A DNA stretch of 39,628 nt, taken from contig DVJX01000048.1 in the NCBI GenBank assembly GCA_018716405.1, positions 1-39,628 on the forward strand. The letters are read 5' to 3'. Source of the DNA: Candidatus Faecisoma merdavium (GTDB lineage: Bacteria; Bacillota_I; Bacilli_A; RF39; UBA660). Under the pieces are notes generated by a model that saw nothing but the letters and a program-made list of their open reading frames with translations, ran no database searches and was not told the origin of the DNA. Positions 26,020 to 34,988 of the stretch are shown in pieces. Every line of letters begins with the position of its first letter. Positions within the stretch are counted from its first letter, which is position 1. The translations under genes and the position numbers were made by a program.

Positions 26020-26048
26020 TTGACTTAGTTTTAGTTTTAATGTATTAT
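26020..26048 (+). promoter_or_regulatory. Promoter of the acyltransferase gene
   Basis: TTGACT at 26020-26025 and TATTAT at 26043-26048 with a 17-base spacer. Confidence 0.72.
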
Positions 26049-26075
26049 ACTTAACAATATGTATGGGGGATTTGT

Positions 26076-27194
26076 ATGAAAAATATTTTTATTAGTGAAA
26101 TGCATGAAAAAGATGTTGAAAATTTTACTTCTGATTTTGGATTGTTTTTAAGACGTGTATCTGATAAACCATTTAAACATATGTGTAATTTATTTACTAA
26201 TGCTAATATTATTTATCAAAACTATGGTAAGGGATTGTCAGATGAAGAATATTTTAGAAATTTAACTAATATATATGAGCCTTTAAATAATAAAAATATT
26301 AGTCCAGACAAGAACAATATTATTGTTGAAAGATATCCAGAATTAGATGATGAGCCATATATTTTTGTGTGCAATCATACCACACCAGAAGATATAGAAA
26401 CTGTTTTAAATATAATAGATAGAAATGCTTATTTAGTTTTAGGGTCAATAGAATCTTTAAAATACAATCCTGAAATGTATTTAACTTGGTTAAATGGTAT
26501 GATTCCATTTGATATTTTAGATGATAATCAAAGAAAAATTGTTTTAGAAAAGATGATTAGAGTTTTAAAAACTAACAGTATATTAATTTTCCCTGAAGGA
26601 TCTCATAATTATAGTCCTAATAATTTGGTTAATAAATTGTTTACAGGCCCTGTGAATTTATCTTTAAAAACAGGAAGAAAAATTGTTATAATAACAATGA
26701 TAAAAGATTTTGAAAATAATATTTCTTATATTGATGTAGGAAATCCAATTGATTTAAATAATATAAATTTGTTTGAAGAATTAAAAAAACAATCAGAAAA
26801 AGATTATGTTGAAGAATTAACTGCTTATATTAGGGATAAAATGGCTACTGCTGTTTACTATTTAATTTCAAGACATTTTAAACAATTAAAAAAGAATGAT
26901 TATAAAAATATTGAAGAATATTTAAGAATGAAAAAAATAAAGTATGCTTTTGAAAAGTTGAAGTGGAATCATGATGTTTTTGATGCTGAATATTTGATTA
27001 GGAAAACAAAAGAAGATAGAGAATATGAAGATATATTAGAAAGTATGGTAAATTTAACTTTAAATCCTAATGCTCATATAGGTGGAAATAAATATTGGAT
27101 TTTAAAGTTAATTGATTATTTAAATAAAGATACTATATATCGTATGAGAGAGTATTGGCAGGAATCAAATAAAGTTTTAAGAAAAGTTAAATAG
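26076..27194 (+). CDS. PlsC-like lysophospholipid acyltransferase family protein
   Basis: A 372-residue protein. The PlsC acyltransferase domain shows motif I as CNHTTPED (H-x4-D, near residue 100), and motif III as FPEGSHNYS near 171, with a downstream PVNLSLKTG segment. It is longer than a plain 1-acylglycerol-3-phosphate acyltransferase (about 200-250 residues). The first 85 residues and the helical C-terminal 120 residues are extra. No clear transmembrane helix is visible. The acceptor may be a glycerophospholipid or another polar lipid. It stands alone between dnaI and the sensor kinase. Confidence 0.8.
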   Translation: MKNIFISEMHEKDVENFTSDFGLFLRRVSDKPFKHMCNLFTNANIIYQNYGKGLSDEEYFRNLTNIYEPLNNKNISPDKNNIIVERYPELDDEPYIFVCNHTTPEDIETVLNIIDRNAYLVLGSIESLKYNPEMYLTWLNGMIPFDILDDNQRKIVLEKMIRVLKTNSILIFPEGSHNYSPNNLVNKLFTGPVNLSLKTGRKIVIITMIKDFENNISYIDVGNPIDLNNINLFEELKKQSEKDYVEELTAYIRDKMATAVYYLISRHFKQLKKNDYKNIEEYLRMKKIKYAFEKLKWNHDVFDAEYLIRKTKEDREYEDILESMVNLTLNPNAHIGGNKYWILKLIDYLNKDTIYRMREYWQESNKVLRKVK

Positions 27195-27215
27195 TATTAA
27201 TTTTTCTTTTTTTTA

Positions 27216-27224
27216 TGGTACAAT
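27216..27224 (+). promoter_or_regulatory. Extended -10 promoter of the sensor kinase gene
   Basis: TG-G-TACAAT at 27216-27224; no convincing -35. The leader is about 13 bases. Confidence 0.5.
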
Positions 27225-27244
27225 ATACTTAAGGTGGTGTAATT

Positions 27245-29137
27245 ATGATTGAGTTTGAAATACCTTTTGTTTGCTTAATATTTACTCTTCTTATTGCTAT
27301 AGTATTTTTTAAAAAGAAAAAAGTAAAACTAGAAGAAAATTATTATTATAAAAATGTGTTAATTTTTACCTTATTGGTTAATATAACAAATTTTGTTTCA
27401 CATTATGGTGCAAGTATATATTTAGTTGATAATGTAAATCATTGGTATGCTAATATATTTGCTCTTATAAATAAATTAGGATCATTATTTATTGTTATAA
27501 TTACATTTAATGTTTTGTGTTATATTTTATACATAAGTTTTAAAAATTATCGAAAAAAATTTAAATTGTATAAAGTTATAAATTATATTTTTTATTTTAT
27601 TGTTGGTATTTTAATTTTTATATTAGATTTTAAAGTTATTAAACAAGGAGAAATAACGAGTGGTACTGGTAGTTCTGTTATGTTTTCTTTTGGTATAGTA
27701 TTTTTCAACCTATTTGTATCGTTTATTATTTCGCTAATAAATATTAAAAAATTTGATAAAAGATATTATTCAATATTTATAATCATTCCAATAATATTTT
27801 TATTAGGATTATTTGTTTTATATCATCCAGAATTTAATATATATGACTTAATATTGTGTTTATTATGTTATCTTATGTACTTTACTATTGAAAATCCTGA
27901 TTTGAAAACTATTATCGAGTTAAATATGGCTAAGGAAAATGCTGAGAAAGCTAATCGAGCAAAATCTGATTTTTTATCAAGCATGAGTCATGAAATAAGA
28001 ACGCCTTTAAATGCTATTGTTGGGTTATCTGAGGATATTGCCACTTACAAAGATAAGTTGCCACTAGAAGTACATGATGATATTGAAGATATTAAATCTG
28101 CTTCTCAAACTTTACTTGAAATAATTGGAAATATATTGGACATAAATAAAATTGAATCAGAAAAAATGGAAATAATTGAAGTTCCATACAATTTTAAAGA
28201 AGAAATTATAAGTATGTGTCGTGTAACTATAACTAAAATAGATGGAAAAGATATAAAATTTAAATTAAACATAGCTGATGATATTCCATATGAATTAATT
28301 GGAGATAAAGTTCGCATTAAACAAATTATTAATAATCTGTTAAGTAATTCTATAAAATATACTTTAAAAGGCGAAATTAATTTAAATGTAAAATGTATTA
28401 ATAATTATGAAAAAAAGTTTACAACTTTAATAATATCATGTCAAGATACAGGAAGGGGAATAAAACCAGAATATATTAATAAATTATTTGATAAATTTGA
28501 AAGATTAGATGTAGAAAAAAATACTACCGTTGAAGGGACAGGCTTAGGACTTGCAATAACAAAAAAATTAGTTGAAATGATGGGTGGAAAAATTAACGTT
28601 CAATCACAATATAATATAGGCTCAATATTTATAGTTCAAATACCACAAAAAATTAGTTTGATTGAAAAACCGATATCTGAAAAAGATTTAGATGTACAAA
28701 ATATTAATCAAATTAATATATTAAAAAATGATGAAACTAAAATTCCTACACCATCACAAAATGGTAATAAAAAAATTCTTATAGTAGATGATAATAAATT
28801 AAATATTAAGGTTGCTATCAAATTATTAAAAGATTTTAATTATGAAATAGATTCATGTTATGATGGAATTGAGTGTTTAAAAAAAATTGAAGATGGAAAT
28901 ATATATGATTTGATATTAATGGATATTATGATGCCAAATATGAATGGTGAGGAATGTCTTTTAAAATTAAAAGGACTAGATTCATTTAAAACACCAGTTA
29001 TTGCTTTAACTGCTGATGCGATATCTGGTGCAGAACAAAAATATAAATCACTTGGATTTATTGATTATATTTCTAAACCATTTTCCAAAGAACAGATAAA
29101 AAATAAATTAGATAAAATATTTAATGATAGTAATTAA
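27245..29137 (+). CDS. Hybrid sensor histidine kinase/response regulator
   Basis: A 630-residue membrane protein. Residues 1-215 contain about seven hydrophobic helices, a 7TM-type sensor with no recognisable ligand domain. HisKA follows with SHEIRTPLN and phospho-His near 249. HATPase has [17 protein letters not shown] and [12 protein letters not shown]. After a short linker comes a C-terminal receiver (about 507-628) with ILIVDDN, phospho-Asp in [13 protein letters not shown] near 559, ALTAD and KPF. There is no DNA-binding output, and no separate response regulator or phosphotransfer protein is encoded nearby, so the output is unknown. Hybrid kinases are uncommon in small low-GC genomes. 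Confidence 0.93.
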   Translation: MIEFEIPFVCLIFTLLIAIVFFKKKKVKLEENYYYKNVLIFTLLVNITNFVSHYGASIYLVDNVNHWYANIFALINKLGSLFIVIITFNVLCYILYISFKNYRKKFKLYKVINYIFYFIVGILIFILDFKVIKQGEITSGTGSSVMFSFGIVFFNLFVSFIISLINIKKFDKRYYSIFIIIPIIFLLGLFVLYHPEFNIYDLILCLLCYLMYFTIENPDLKTIIELNMAKENAEKANRAKSDFLSSMSHEIRTPLNAIVGLSEDIATYKDKLPLEVHDDIEDIKSASQTLLEIIGNILDINKIESEKMEIIEVPYNFKEEIISMCRVTITKIDGKDIKFKLNIADDIPYELIGDKVRIKQIINNLLSNSIKYTLKGEINLNVKCINNYEKKFTTLIISCQDTGRGIKPEYINKLFDKFERLDVEKNTTVEGTGLGLAITKKLVEMMGGKINVQSQYNIGSIFIVQIPQKISLIEKPISEKDLDVQNINQINILKNDETKIPTPSQNGNKKILIVDDNKLNIKVAIKLLKDFNYEIDSCYDGIECLKKIEDGNIYDLILMDIMMPNMNGEECLLKLKGLDSFKTPVIALTADAISGAEQKYKSLGFIDYISKPFSKEQIKNKLDKIFNDSN

Positions 29138-29187
29138 TAAAAATGGATATTTAATTTGGGTATTTCTAATAAAAATGCCTTTTTATA

Positions 29188-29196
29188 TGGTATAAT
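29188..29196 (+). promoter_or_regulatory. Extended -10 promoter of the DpnII operon
   Basis: TG-G-TATAAT at 29188-29196 upstream of the first methylase gene; the -35 is not clear. Confidence 0.6.
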
Positions 29197-29233
29197 AACT
29201 ATTGTTATTTATGATTATATGAGGTGGTAAAAA

Positions 29234-30091
29234 ATGATTAAAGGAAAACCATTTGTAAAATGGGCTGGAGGAAAAAGACAAATTATAGATAAATTGAAAC
29301 AATATGTTCCAGATGAATTTAATACTTATTATGAACCATTTGTTGGTGGGGGTGCTTTATTATTTGAATTATCTCCTAAAAACGCAGTTATTAATGATTA
29401 TAATAAAGAACTTATGAATGTATATGAATGTATTAAAGATTATAAAAAATTTGAATCTATGTGTAAAGAGTTAAATCACCATGAAACTATGCATTCTGAA
29501 GATTATTATTATGAAATTAGAAATTTGGATAGAGATAAAAAGAAATTTAGTAAATTGGCTGATTATAAAAGAGCTGCTAGAACTATTTATCTTAATAAAT
29601 CTTGTTTTAATGGACTATATAGAGTAAATAGTAAAAACGAATTTAATGTCCCTTTTGGAAAGAAAAATAAAGTTAATACTTACGAAGGACAAAATCTAGG
29701 AATTATATGTGGTTTTTTAAACTATAACAATATTACATTATTATCTGTTGATTTTGAAGAAGCAGTGAAAGATGCTAAAAAAGGAGATTTTATTTATTTT
29801 GATCCTCCGTATGATTCTGACACTAACACTTTTAATAGTTATACTGAAGATGGATTTGATAAAGAAGAGCAAAAAAGACTTGCAGAAGTATTTAAAAATT
29901 TGGATAAAAGAGGTTGTTATGTAATGTTATCAAATCATAATACAACTTTGGTTAATGAATTATATAAAGATTATAATATTCATGTTATTGAAGCTAAAAG
30001 AAATATTAATGCTAATGGGAAAAAAAGAGGAAAAGTAGAAGAAGTAATTATTACTAATTTTGAAAACAAGAGGGGATTCAATAATGAATGA
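29234..30091 (+). CDS. dpnM: DNA adenine methyltransferase, DpnM/Dam type (GATC)
   Basis: A 285-residue N6-adenine methyltransferase of the D12 class. It has FVKWAGGKRQ at residues 8-17 (SAM-binding motif X to I region), YYEPFVGGGAL near 36, and catalytic motif DPPY at 190-193. Overall order fits M.DpnII/M.MboI-A and Dam, which modify GATC in duplex DNA. GAGGTGG precedes the ATG. It is the first gene of a restriction-modification operon and overlaps the next gene by eight bases. GATC specificity is inferred from the accompanying DpnA and DpnII-like genes. Confidence 0.93.
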   Translation: MIKGKPFVKWAGGKRQIIDKLKQYVPDEFNTYYEPFVGGGALLFELSPKNAVINDYNKELMNVYECIKDYKKFESMCKELNHHETMHSEDYYYEIRNLDRDKKKFSKLADYKRAARTIYLNKSCFNGLYRVNSKNEFNVPFGKKNKVNTYEGQNLGIICGFLNYNNITLLSVDFEEAVKDAKKGDFIYFDPPYDSDTNTFNSYTEDGFDKEEQKRLAEVFKNLDKRGCYVMLSNHNTTLVNELYKDYNIHVIEAKRNINANGKKRGKVEEVIITNFENKRGFNNE

Positions 30092-30506
30092 TAGGCAATT
30101 CACTATATTGTGTAGTTTAATTACATTTATTTTATCTTTATTTTCTTCACTACTCATTAAAGCATATGATAATAGTAAAGCAAAGAAGAAACAAAAATAT
30201 AATGAGTTTTACAGAGAATTTTATATTATTTGGAACAAAATTCATCAAGGTAGAGCATATGATTTTACAGATTTAAAAAAAGCGGACAGAGAAAGTGTTG
30301 TAGATTTTTTGTTAGAACACTATTATTATGCTTCTAAAAAATTACAAATCCTAATATATGAATTAAAAACAGCTCGATTAGATAATTTTGGTAATAATAA
30401 TAGCGAAAATAAACGAATTTGCAATCAATGTTATAGAGAAATAATTGGCTATATGACAGATAAAGAACAAAAATATAGAAAAAAATATAATAATATAAAT
30501 TATTAA
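30084..30506 (+). CDS. Small membrane-anchored protein inside the DpnII operon
   Basis: A 140-residue protein with one N-terminal transmembrane helix (FTILCSLITFILSLFSSLLI, residues 6-25) followed by a basic stretch and a helical, Tyr-rich, presumably cytoplasmic domain. The C-terminal half has two cysteines in ICNQCY. ATG 30084 has AGGGG upstream and overlaps the end of dpnM, so it is translated with the methylase. I recognise no family. Known DpnII operons consist of dpnM, dpnA and dpnB only. Its role may be to place the system at the membrane or to control it; this is inference. Confidence 0.75.
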   Translation: MNDRQFTILCSLITFILSLFSSLLIKAYDNSKAKKKQKYNEFYREFYIIWNKIHQGRAYDFTDLKKADRESVVDFLLEHYYYASKKLQILIYELKTARLDNFGNNNSENKRICNQCYREIIGYMTDKEQKYRKKYNNINY

Positions 30507-30564
30507 AAAGAAATAAGGTATAAATATTGTATAATATATATGAATATATGAGGAGGTAGTTTGT

Positions 30565-31344
30565 ATGAGTAAGAAATGTTATTATGAAAATAAAAATTTT
30601 AAACTTATACAAGGTGATTCGTTAAAAATACTTAAGTATATTGAACCTAAAAGTATTGATATGATTTTTGCAGATCCTCCTTATTTTTTGTCTGGTGATG
30701 GAATATCTTGCAGTAGTGGTAAGATGGTAAGTGTTAAAAAAGGTGCATGGGATGAAAAGATAGATATTAAAGAAAAGCATAAATTTAATAGAAAATGGAT
30801 TAGATTATGTAAAGAAGTTTTAAAAGATGATGGGACTATTTGGATAAGTGGAACTATGCACAACATATATTCAATAGGTATGGCACTTGAAGAAGAAGGA
30901 TTTAAAATTATTAATAATATTACTTGGAAAAAATTAAATCCACCTCCTAATATTAGTTGTAGAGCTTTTGTTCATTCAACTGAAACAATATTATGGGCAA
31001 AGAAAGATATAAAAAATGCTAGACATAAATTTAACTATGGACTGATGAAAAAAATGAATGATAATAAACAAATGAAAGATGTTTGGGAAACATCTTTAAC
31101 TAAGTCTAGTGAAAAAAGGTGTGGTAAACACCCAACACAAAAACCAATTGAATTGTTAGAAAAAATTATTTTAGCATCAACTAATGAAGAAGATCTAATT
31201 TTAGATCCTTTTAATGGTAGTGGTACTACTGGTATTGTTGCTAGTAGATTAAATAGAAAATATGTCGGAATTGAAAAGGAAAAAGAATATTTAGATTTGA
31301 CTATAAAAAGAAAGGAGAGCGATATATATGAACAGAAATTTTAA
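30565..31344 (+). CDS. dpnA: DNA adenine methyltransferase, DpnA type (second GATC methylase)
   Basis: A 259-residue beta-class-like N6-adenine methyltransferase with motif IV ADPPYFLS at residues 36-43 and the SAM-binding motif I DPFNGSGTTG at 214-223, an order opposite to DpnM. HPTQKP precedes the SAM site. DpnA of Streptococcus pneumoniae methylates GATC in single-stranded as well as duplex DNA and protects incoming transforming DNA. AGGAGG precedes the ATG; a TATAAT at 30530-30535 hints at its own promoter. It overlaps the endonuclease gene by 17 bases. Confidence 0.93.
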   Translation: MSKKCYYENKNFKLIQGDSLKILKYIEPKSIDMIFADPPYFLSGDGISCSSGKMVSVKKGAWDEKIDIKEKHKFNRKWIRLCKEVLKDDGTIWISGTMHNIYSIGMALEEEGFKIINNITWKKLNPPPNISCRAFVHSTETILWAKKDIKNARHKFNYGLMKKMNDNKQMKDVWETSLTKSSEKRCGKHPTQKPIELLEKIILASTNEEDLILDPFNGSGTTGIVASRLNRKYVGIEKEKEYLDLTIKRKESDIYEQKF

Positions 31345-32185
31345 TGAATGGTTAAGCAAATTTAAATCAAGTATATCAGATTATACTTATTATGTTGATT
31401 TTGAGAAAATATACAAAAATGTTGATAAAGTAAAAATTGAACTTAATATTTTAAATTCATTAATCGGTAGTAAAAATATTGAAGAAGAATTTAAAAATAT
31501 TTTAATTAAATATCCAGAAACTTTAGAATGTATTCCTGTTTTACTAGCAATAAGATCAAACGAAATATTTGTTAAAGATGAAATAAATGAATATTTATTT
31601 AAATTTGATAAAATGGTTTATTCTATTTCTGATTATGTGAGATTTATGAAAGAATCAGGATTATTTGATTTGTTACAAAATCATATAATTAATAATTTAC
31701 ATGATTATGTATTAGGAATAGAAGTTGGATTAGATTCAAATGGTAGAAAAAATCGTGGTGGCCATTTAATGGAAAATTTAGTCGAAAACTATATTGAAAA
31801 AGCAGGATTTGTAAAAGGAAAGAATTATTTTAAAGAAATGTATTTAAAAGATATAGAAAGAAAATGGAATCTTGATTTAAGTTCTATGTCAGGTAATAAT
31901 GTATCAACAAAAAGATTTGATTTTGTTATTAAAACCGATAGTCAAGTTTATGTGATAGAAGCTAATTTTTATACTGGTGGTGGATCGAAGTTAAATGAAA
32001 CTGCAAGAAGTTATAAAATGTTAGCACAAGAATCTAAAAAAGTTAAAAATGTAACATTTATTTGGATAACTGATGGTATAGGTTGGAATAGTGCTAGAAA
32101 AAATTTAGAAGAAACATTTAATGTGTTAGATACAATGTATAATATTAGTGACTTAGAAAAAGGAGTTTTAGAAAAATTAATTTAG
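31328..32185 (+). CDS. dpnB: Type II restriction endonuclease, DpnII/MboI family (GATC)
   Basis: A 285-residue endonuclease predicted to cut unmethylated GATC. Recognisable parts are the helical N-terminus, GRKNRGGHLMENLVE near 137-151, and the nuclease core KRFDFVIKTDSQVYVIEANFYTGGGSK (split here only in description; about 195-222) with Asp and Glu-x-Asn in place of E-x-K, as in this family. WITDG follows near 240. The length fits DpnII (about 288). AAGGAG precedes the ATG. It is the last gene of the operon and ends in a strong terminator. Confidence 0.93.
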   Translation: MNRNFNEWLSKFKSSISDYTYYVDFEKIYKNVDKVKIELNILNSLIGSKNIEEEFKNILIKYPETLECIPVLLAIRSNEIFVKDEINEYLFKFDKMVYSISDYVRFMKESGLFDLLQNHIINNLHDYVLGIEVGLDSNGRKNRGGHLMENLVENYIEKAGFVKGKNYFKEMYLKDIERKWNLDLSSMSGNNVSTKRFDFVIKTDSQVYVIEANFYTGGGSKLNETARSYKMLAQESKKVKNVTFIWITDGIGWNSARKNLEETFNVLDTMYNISDLEKGVLEKLI

Positions 32186-32188
32186 TTT

Positions 32189-32217
32189 AAAATCATTGAG
32201 AAAATCAATGATTTTTT
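32189..32217 (+). terminator. Terminator of the DpnII operon
   Basis: An 11-bp stem AAAATCATTGA/TCAATGATTTT (32189-32199 and 32205-32215), five-base loop, then T residues. Confidence 0.88.
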
Positions 32218-32229
32218 AGTACAAAAACA

Positions 32230-32258
32230 TATACAACTATTTTATTACTTCATATTAT
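32230..32258 (+). promoter_or_regulatory. Promoter of the CotD-like gene
   Basis: TATACA at 32230-32235 and TATTAT at 32253-32258 with 17 bases between them. Both boxes are approximate. Confidence 0.5.
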
Positions 32259-32280
32259 AAACTAGGTAAGGAGGATTAAG

Positions 32281-32523
32281 ATGTTTAATAAAAGATGTTG
32301 TTGTAATAAAGGTTTTATGCCACAACCTATGCAACCAATTTATGAACCTATGATCAATAATTGTGTTGAAAAAGATTTTTATTGTGAGGTACCACATATT
32401 TGTCCTATAAATACTCACACAATTAATAGAGTTCATTATGTTCATAGTTATACTCCAAAGTATACTTGTTCTGAAGAAACACAAATCATAAATGATGATT
32501 GTGGATGCAATATGTTTAAATAA
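32281..32523 (+). CDS. CotD-like small Cys/His-rich protein
   Basis: An 80-residue protein with CCC near the N-terminus, CGC near the C-terminus, and a central HICPINTHTINRVHYVHSY segment. This recalls the pattern of CotD-family spore coat proteins (PHIHPTHTTNVNHH type). A strong AAGGAGG precedes the ATG. No sporulation gene is visible in the window, so the protein may serve another surface role, or the organism may sporulate. Family assignment is by motif only. Confidence 0.72.
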   Translation: MFNKRCCCNKGFMPQPMQPIYEPMINNCVEKDFYCEVPHICPINTHTINRVHYVHSYTPKYTCSEETQIINDDCGCNMFK

Positions 32524-32554
32524 AAAGTCCAACATTTTGTTGGATTTTATTTTG
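32522..32554. terminator. Bidirectional terminator after the CotD-like gene
   Basis: An 11-bp stem with one G-T pair (32524-32534 and 32538-32548), loop TTT, and T-rich or A-rich flanks on the two sides. The converging membrane protein ends at 32547. Confidence 0.8.
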
Positions 32555-34220
32555 TTATTTTATAATAAGTTGATTCAACATCACTATTTAATTCTAATAA
32601 TACCTCGTAATTTTTATAACCAGATTTTTCTAAAACTAAATTTAAAATTTCATCTTTATTTAACCAATTTTTAATACATAGTATAAATTCGTTAGATTCA
32701 TTTAATTCTTTATTATTTAATATTTCAAAATCATGAATATTTTTATTTAAGATTAGTGAAGCTTTATAAGTATTAAATTCTGGTAATGAACTTAAATGAG
32801 TAAAGTAATTATCAAATACATAAACAAAATATTTATCACTATTATCTTTAGCTAATTCCATAGCTTTTTCATAATCCTTATATAAATAAACTGGGGTATT
32901 ATTATATAAACCATTAATGCTTAGTAATAAACTAATTGATAATCCAACTATGAAAATAGTTTTTTTATTATCAAATAAGAATGTTAAAATATATAATATT
33001 GCTATAGATATAACTGGGAATAATAACATCATATATCTAGAAGTATAATTTTCTCCTAAAAAAGGTGCTATTTTAGATATGGTCATAATAAATAAAATAA
33101 TAGGTAAAAATATAACAATAATATTTAATTTGTTTTTTAATATTTCTTTTTTATTTATTTTATGTATAACTGCAATAATTAATCCAATAATTAGAAGGTA
33201 GATAATATTTTGTAATCCAAATAAATCAATTAATTGATTACCATAATACTGTAAACTTTCTAAAAAAATTTTAGTTTTAGCCTCGCTACTACCTATACCA
33301 CGATAAGAAAAGAATATATCTTCAATACAAAATGGGTAAATAACTATACCAATTAAAGCTGATATGACATGTAGTTTTAAAAAGTCAAACCATTTTTTAT
33401 ATTTTTTGTTGAGTAATAAATAAATTGATAAAATAATAAATATTAAAACTATGTAAATACAAAAATAATATTGGGTTAAAAATCCTAAGATAATTGTTAA
33501 AATAAACCAAAATTTATCTTTTACTTTGAAATCATCTTTAATAAATTTGATTATAAAATATAAATATAAAATACTAAAGAAAGTAACCATCATATACATT
33601 CTTTGAAACATGACAGTACTAATACATCCTATACTAGCACCATATAAAATCATAGATGGAATAACTAACTCTTTATGATTTAATGCTTCAACTATTTTTT
33701 TAATAATTAGTAAAACACCGATAAAGAAAATTAAATTAAGACTAAATATTATATATTTGGTAAAATTATTATAAAAAAGTGTTGATGTTAAATGGACAAG
33801 ATAATAGAAGAATGGTGGATGAACATCTCTTGCTTGATTTTGATAAACAGAAAAATAATTAAAAACATCTCCTTTTTGAATGGCTAGATATTCTAATGCA
33901 TCTTCTTTATATTTCCAAGTAGGAATTTCTTTAGATAATATCTCATCCTTATTAAAATATTCAATATTTGTTTTATATTTAATTAAATTATTAATTCGAT
34001 TGCTTAAGCTACCCGTTAAAACTTGTTTATATAAAATATCTTGATTAGCTTCTGCATATCCAAACCATCTATAAACATTATCATATTTATAATTGCTTGA
34101 TCCATATGAGAATATTTCATCTTCATGAAAACCCTGTTTCTGATTAATAAAATAAAACATTAATCCACATAAGATAACAATCGTTAGAATAATAAACTTA
34201 TTTTCTTTTAAGTATTTCAT
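32547..34220 (-). CDS. GT-C-type membrane glycosyltransferase (GT39/ArnT-like)
   Basis: A 557-residue polytopic protein with about eleven hydrophobic helices. The first loop contains HEDEIFSYG (residues about 31-39), the acidic pair expected in GT-C enzymes that use polyprenyl-phosphate sugars, and RDVHPPFFYYLVH near 131-143, the second family hallmark. It probably transfers a sugar on the outer face of the membrane. The first of several in-frame starts (34229, 34223, 34220) is not clear; 34220 gives the spacing to GGTG seen elsewhere here. It is transcribed with the M15 peptidase gene upstream. Confidence 0.82.
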   Translation of the reverse strand: MKYLKENKFIILTIVILCGLMFYFINQKQGFHEDEIFSYGSSNYKYDNVYRWFGYAEANQDILYKQVLTGSLSNRINNLIKYKTNIEYFNKDEILSKEIPTWKYKEDALEYLAIQKGDVFNYFSVYQNQARDVHPPFFYYLVHLTSTLFYNNFTKYIIFSLNLIFFIGVLLIIKKIVEALNHKELVIPSMILYGASIGCISTVMFQRMYMMVTFFSILYLYFIIKFIKDDFKVKDKFWFILTIILGFLTQYYFCIYIVLIFIILSIYLLLNKKYKKWFDFLKLHVISALIGIVIYPFCIEDIFFSYRGIGSSEAKTKIFLESLQYYGNQLIDLFGLQNIIYLLIIGLIIAVIHKINKKEILKNKLNIIVIFLPIILFIMTISKIAPFLGENYTSRYMMLLFPVISIAILYILTFLFDNKKTIFIVGLSISLLLSINGLYNNTPVYLYKDYEKAMELAKDNSDKYFVYVFDNYFTHLSSLPEFNTYKASLILNKNIHDFEILNNKELNESNEFILCIKNWLNKDEILNLVLEKSGYKNYEVLLELNSDVESTYYKITK

Positions 34221-34243
34221 CATAATCACCTAAAGGTATTATA

Positions 34244-34900
34244 TCATATCTTTTTAAAATATTCCTCTAATGTTAAATTATTTTCATAAATATATTTAGC
34301 TACCTCAATTCCAACATAACGATAATGCCATGGCTCATATTTAAAACCTGTTATATGTTCTTTTCCTTTAGGATATCTTAAAATAAAACCATATTTATGA
34401 GCATTATTTTTCATCCAAATAAATTCTTTAGAGTTTTCAAAATTATCATAATCTTTGTTGGAACCTTCAACATCTACTGCTAAACCAGTTTGATGTTCGG
34501 AATGTCCTGGTTTAGCTGAACAATCTAAGGCATAGTTCAAACTTTTTTCTTTAACATAATAATTGAACAATTCATTTTGATAATTATAATCACGATAAGC
34601 TGATACTGCTACTATTCTATAGCCTAGTTTATTTGCATCACTACTTAATTTTTCAAAAGCTATTTTAGCTTCTTTTTTTAAGTATTTATCTTTATTAGCA
34701 TATTTTAAAGAAATACTTTCTAAATCTTTTGGAATATAACTACTTAGTAATTGATTATTTTTATTAACCAAAACTAATATATCATCAGGATTTTCAATGA
34801 GTTTAATATTTTTATAAAATACTTCTTCATCTTTATTAAAAAACAATAAAATTAAAATACCAATAATTATATAATAAGCTTTTTTTAAATTTTTTTCCAT
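34244..34900 (-). CDS. D-alanyl-D-alanine carboxypeptidase, M15B family (VanY/LdcB-like)
   Basis: A 218-residue exported zinc peptidase. It has an N-terminal anchor (residues 8-22) and then the catalytic domain. Zinc ligands are His136 and Asp143 in SEHQTGLAVD and His192 in EPWHYRYVG, with catalytic Glu189. SAYRDYNYQ near 100-108 is also typical. It trims the terminal D-Ala of peptidoglycan stem peptides. ATG 34900 is chosen over GTG 34909, which lies in the ribosome binding site. A paralogue lies at the right edge of the window. Confidence 0.93.
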   Translation of the reverse strand: MEKNLKKAYYIIIGILILLFFNKDEEVFYKNIKLIENPDDILVLVNKNNQLLSSYIPKDLESISLKYANKDKYLKKEAKIAFEKLSSDANKLGYRIVAVSAYRDYNYQNELFNYYVKEKSLNYALDCSAKPGHSEHQTGLAVDVEGSNKDYDNFENSKEFIWMKNNAHKYGFILRYPKGKEHITGFKYEPWHYRYVGIEVAKYIYENNLTLEEYFKKI

Positions 34901-34962
34901 GATATTCACCTATAATAATTATATGCAAATTCCTAAATTTGGTATAAGTTTTGTAAGTTTTA

Positions 34963-34971
34963 TGATATAAT
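34963..34971 (+). promoter_or_regulatory. Extended -10 promoter of the GT-C/gtrB/gtrA operon
   Basis: TG-A-TATAAT at 34963-34971. No good -35 at the usual distance; the leader is about ten bases. Confidence 0.6.
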
Positions 34972-34988
34972 AATTTTGGTGAATATAA

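Noticed and set aside
29136-29185. Two short TAATAAAAATG stretches before dpnM as possible attachment-site repeats
   Set aside because: They are only about 11 bases, A/T-rich and close together, so chance is the likelier explanation.
29234-32185. Restriction-modification operon as part of a prophage or integrative element
   Set aside because: No integrase, tRNA target, attachment repeats or phage structural genes are visible around it, though transfer of the operon itself remains possible.
32245-32674. ORFs on the opposite strand of the CotD-like gene and past its end
   Set aside because: They run through a terminator or mirror the sense gene and have no start signals.
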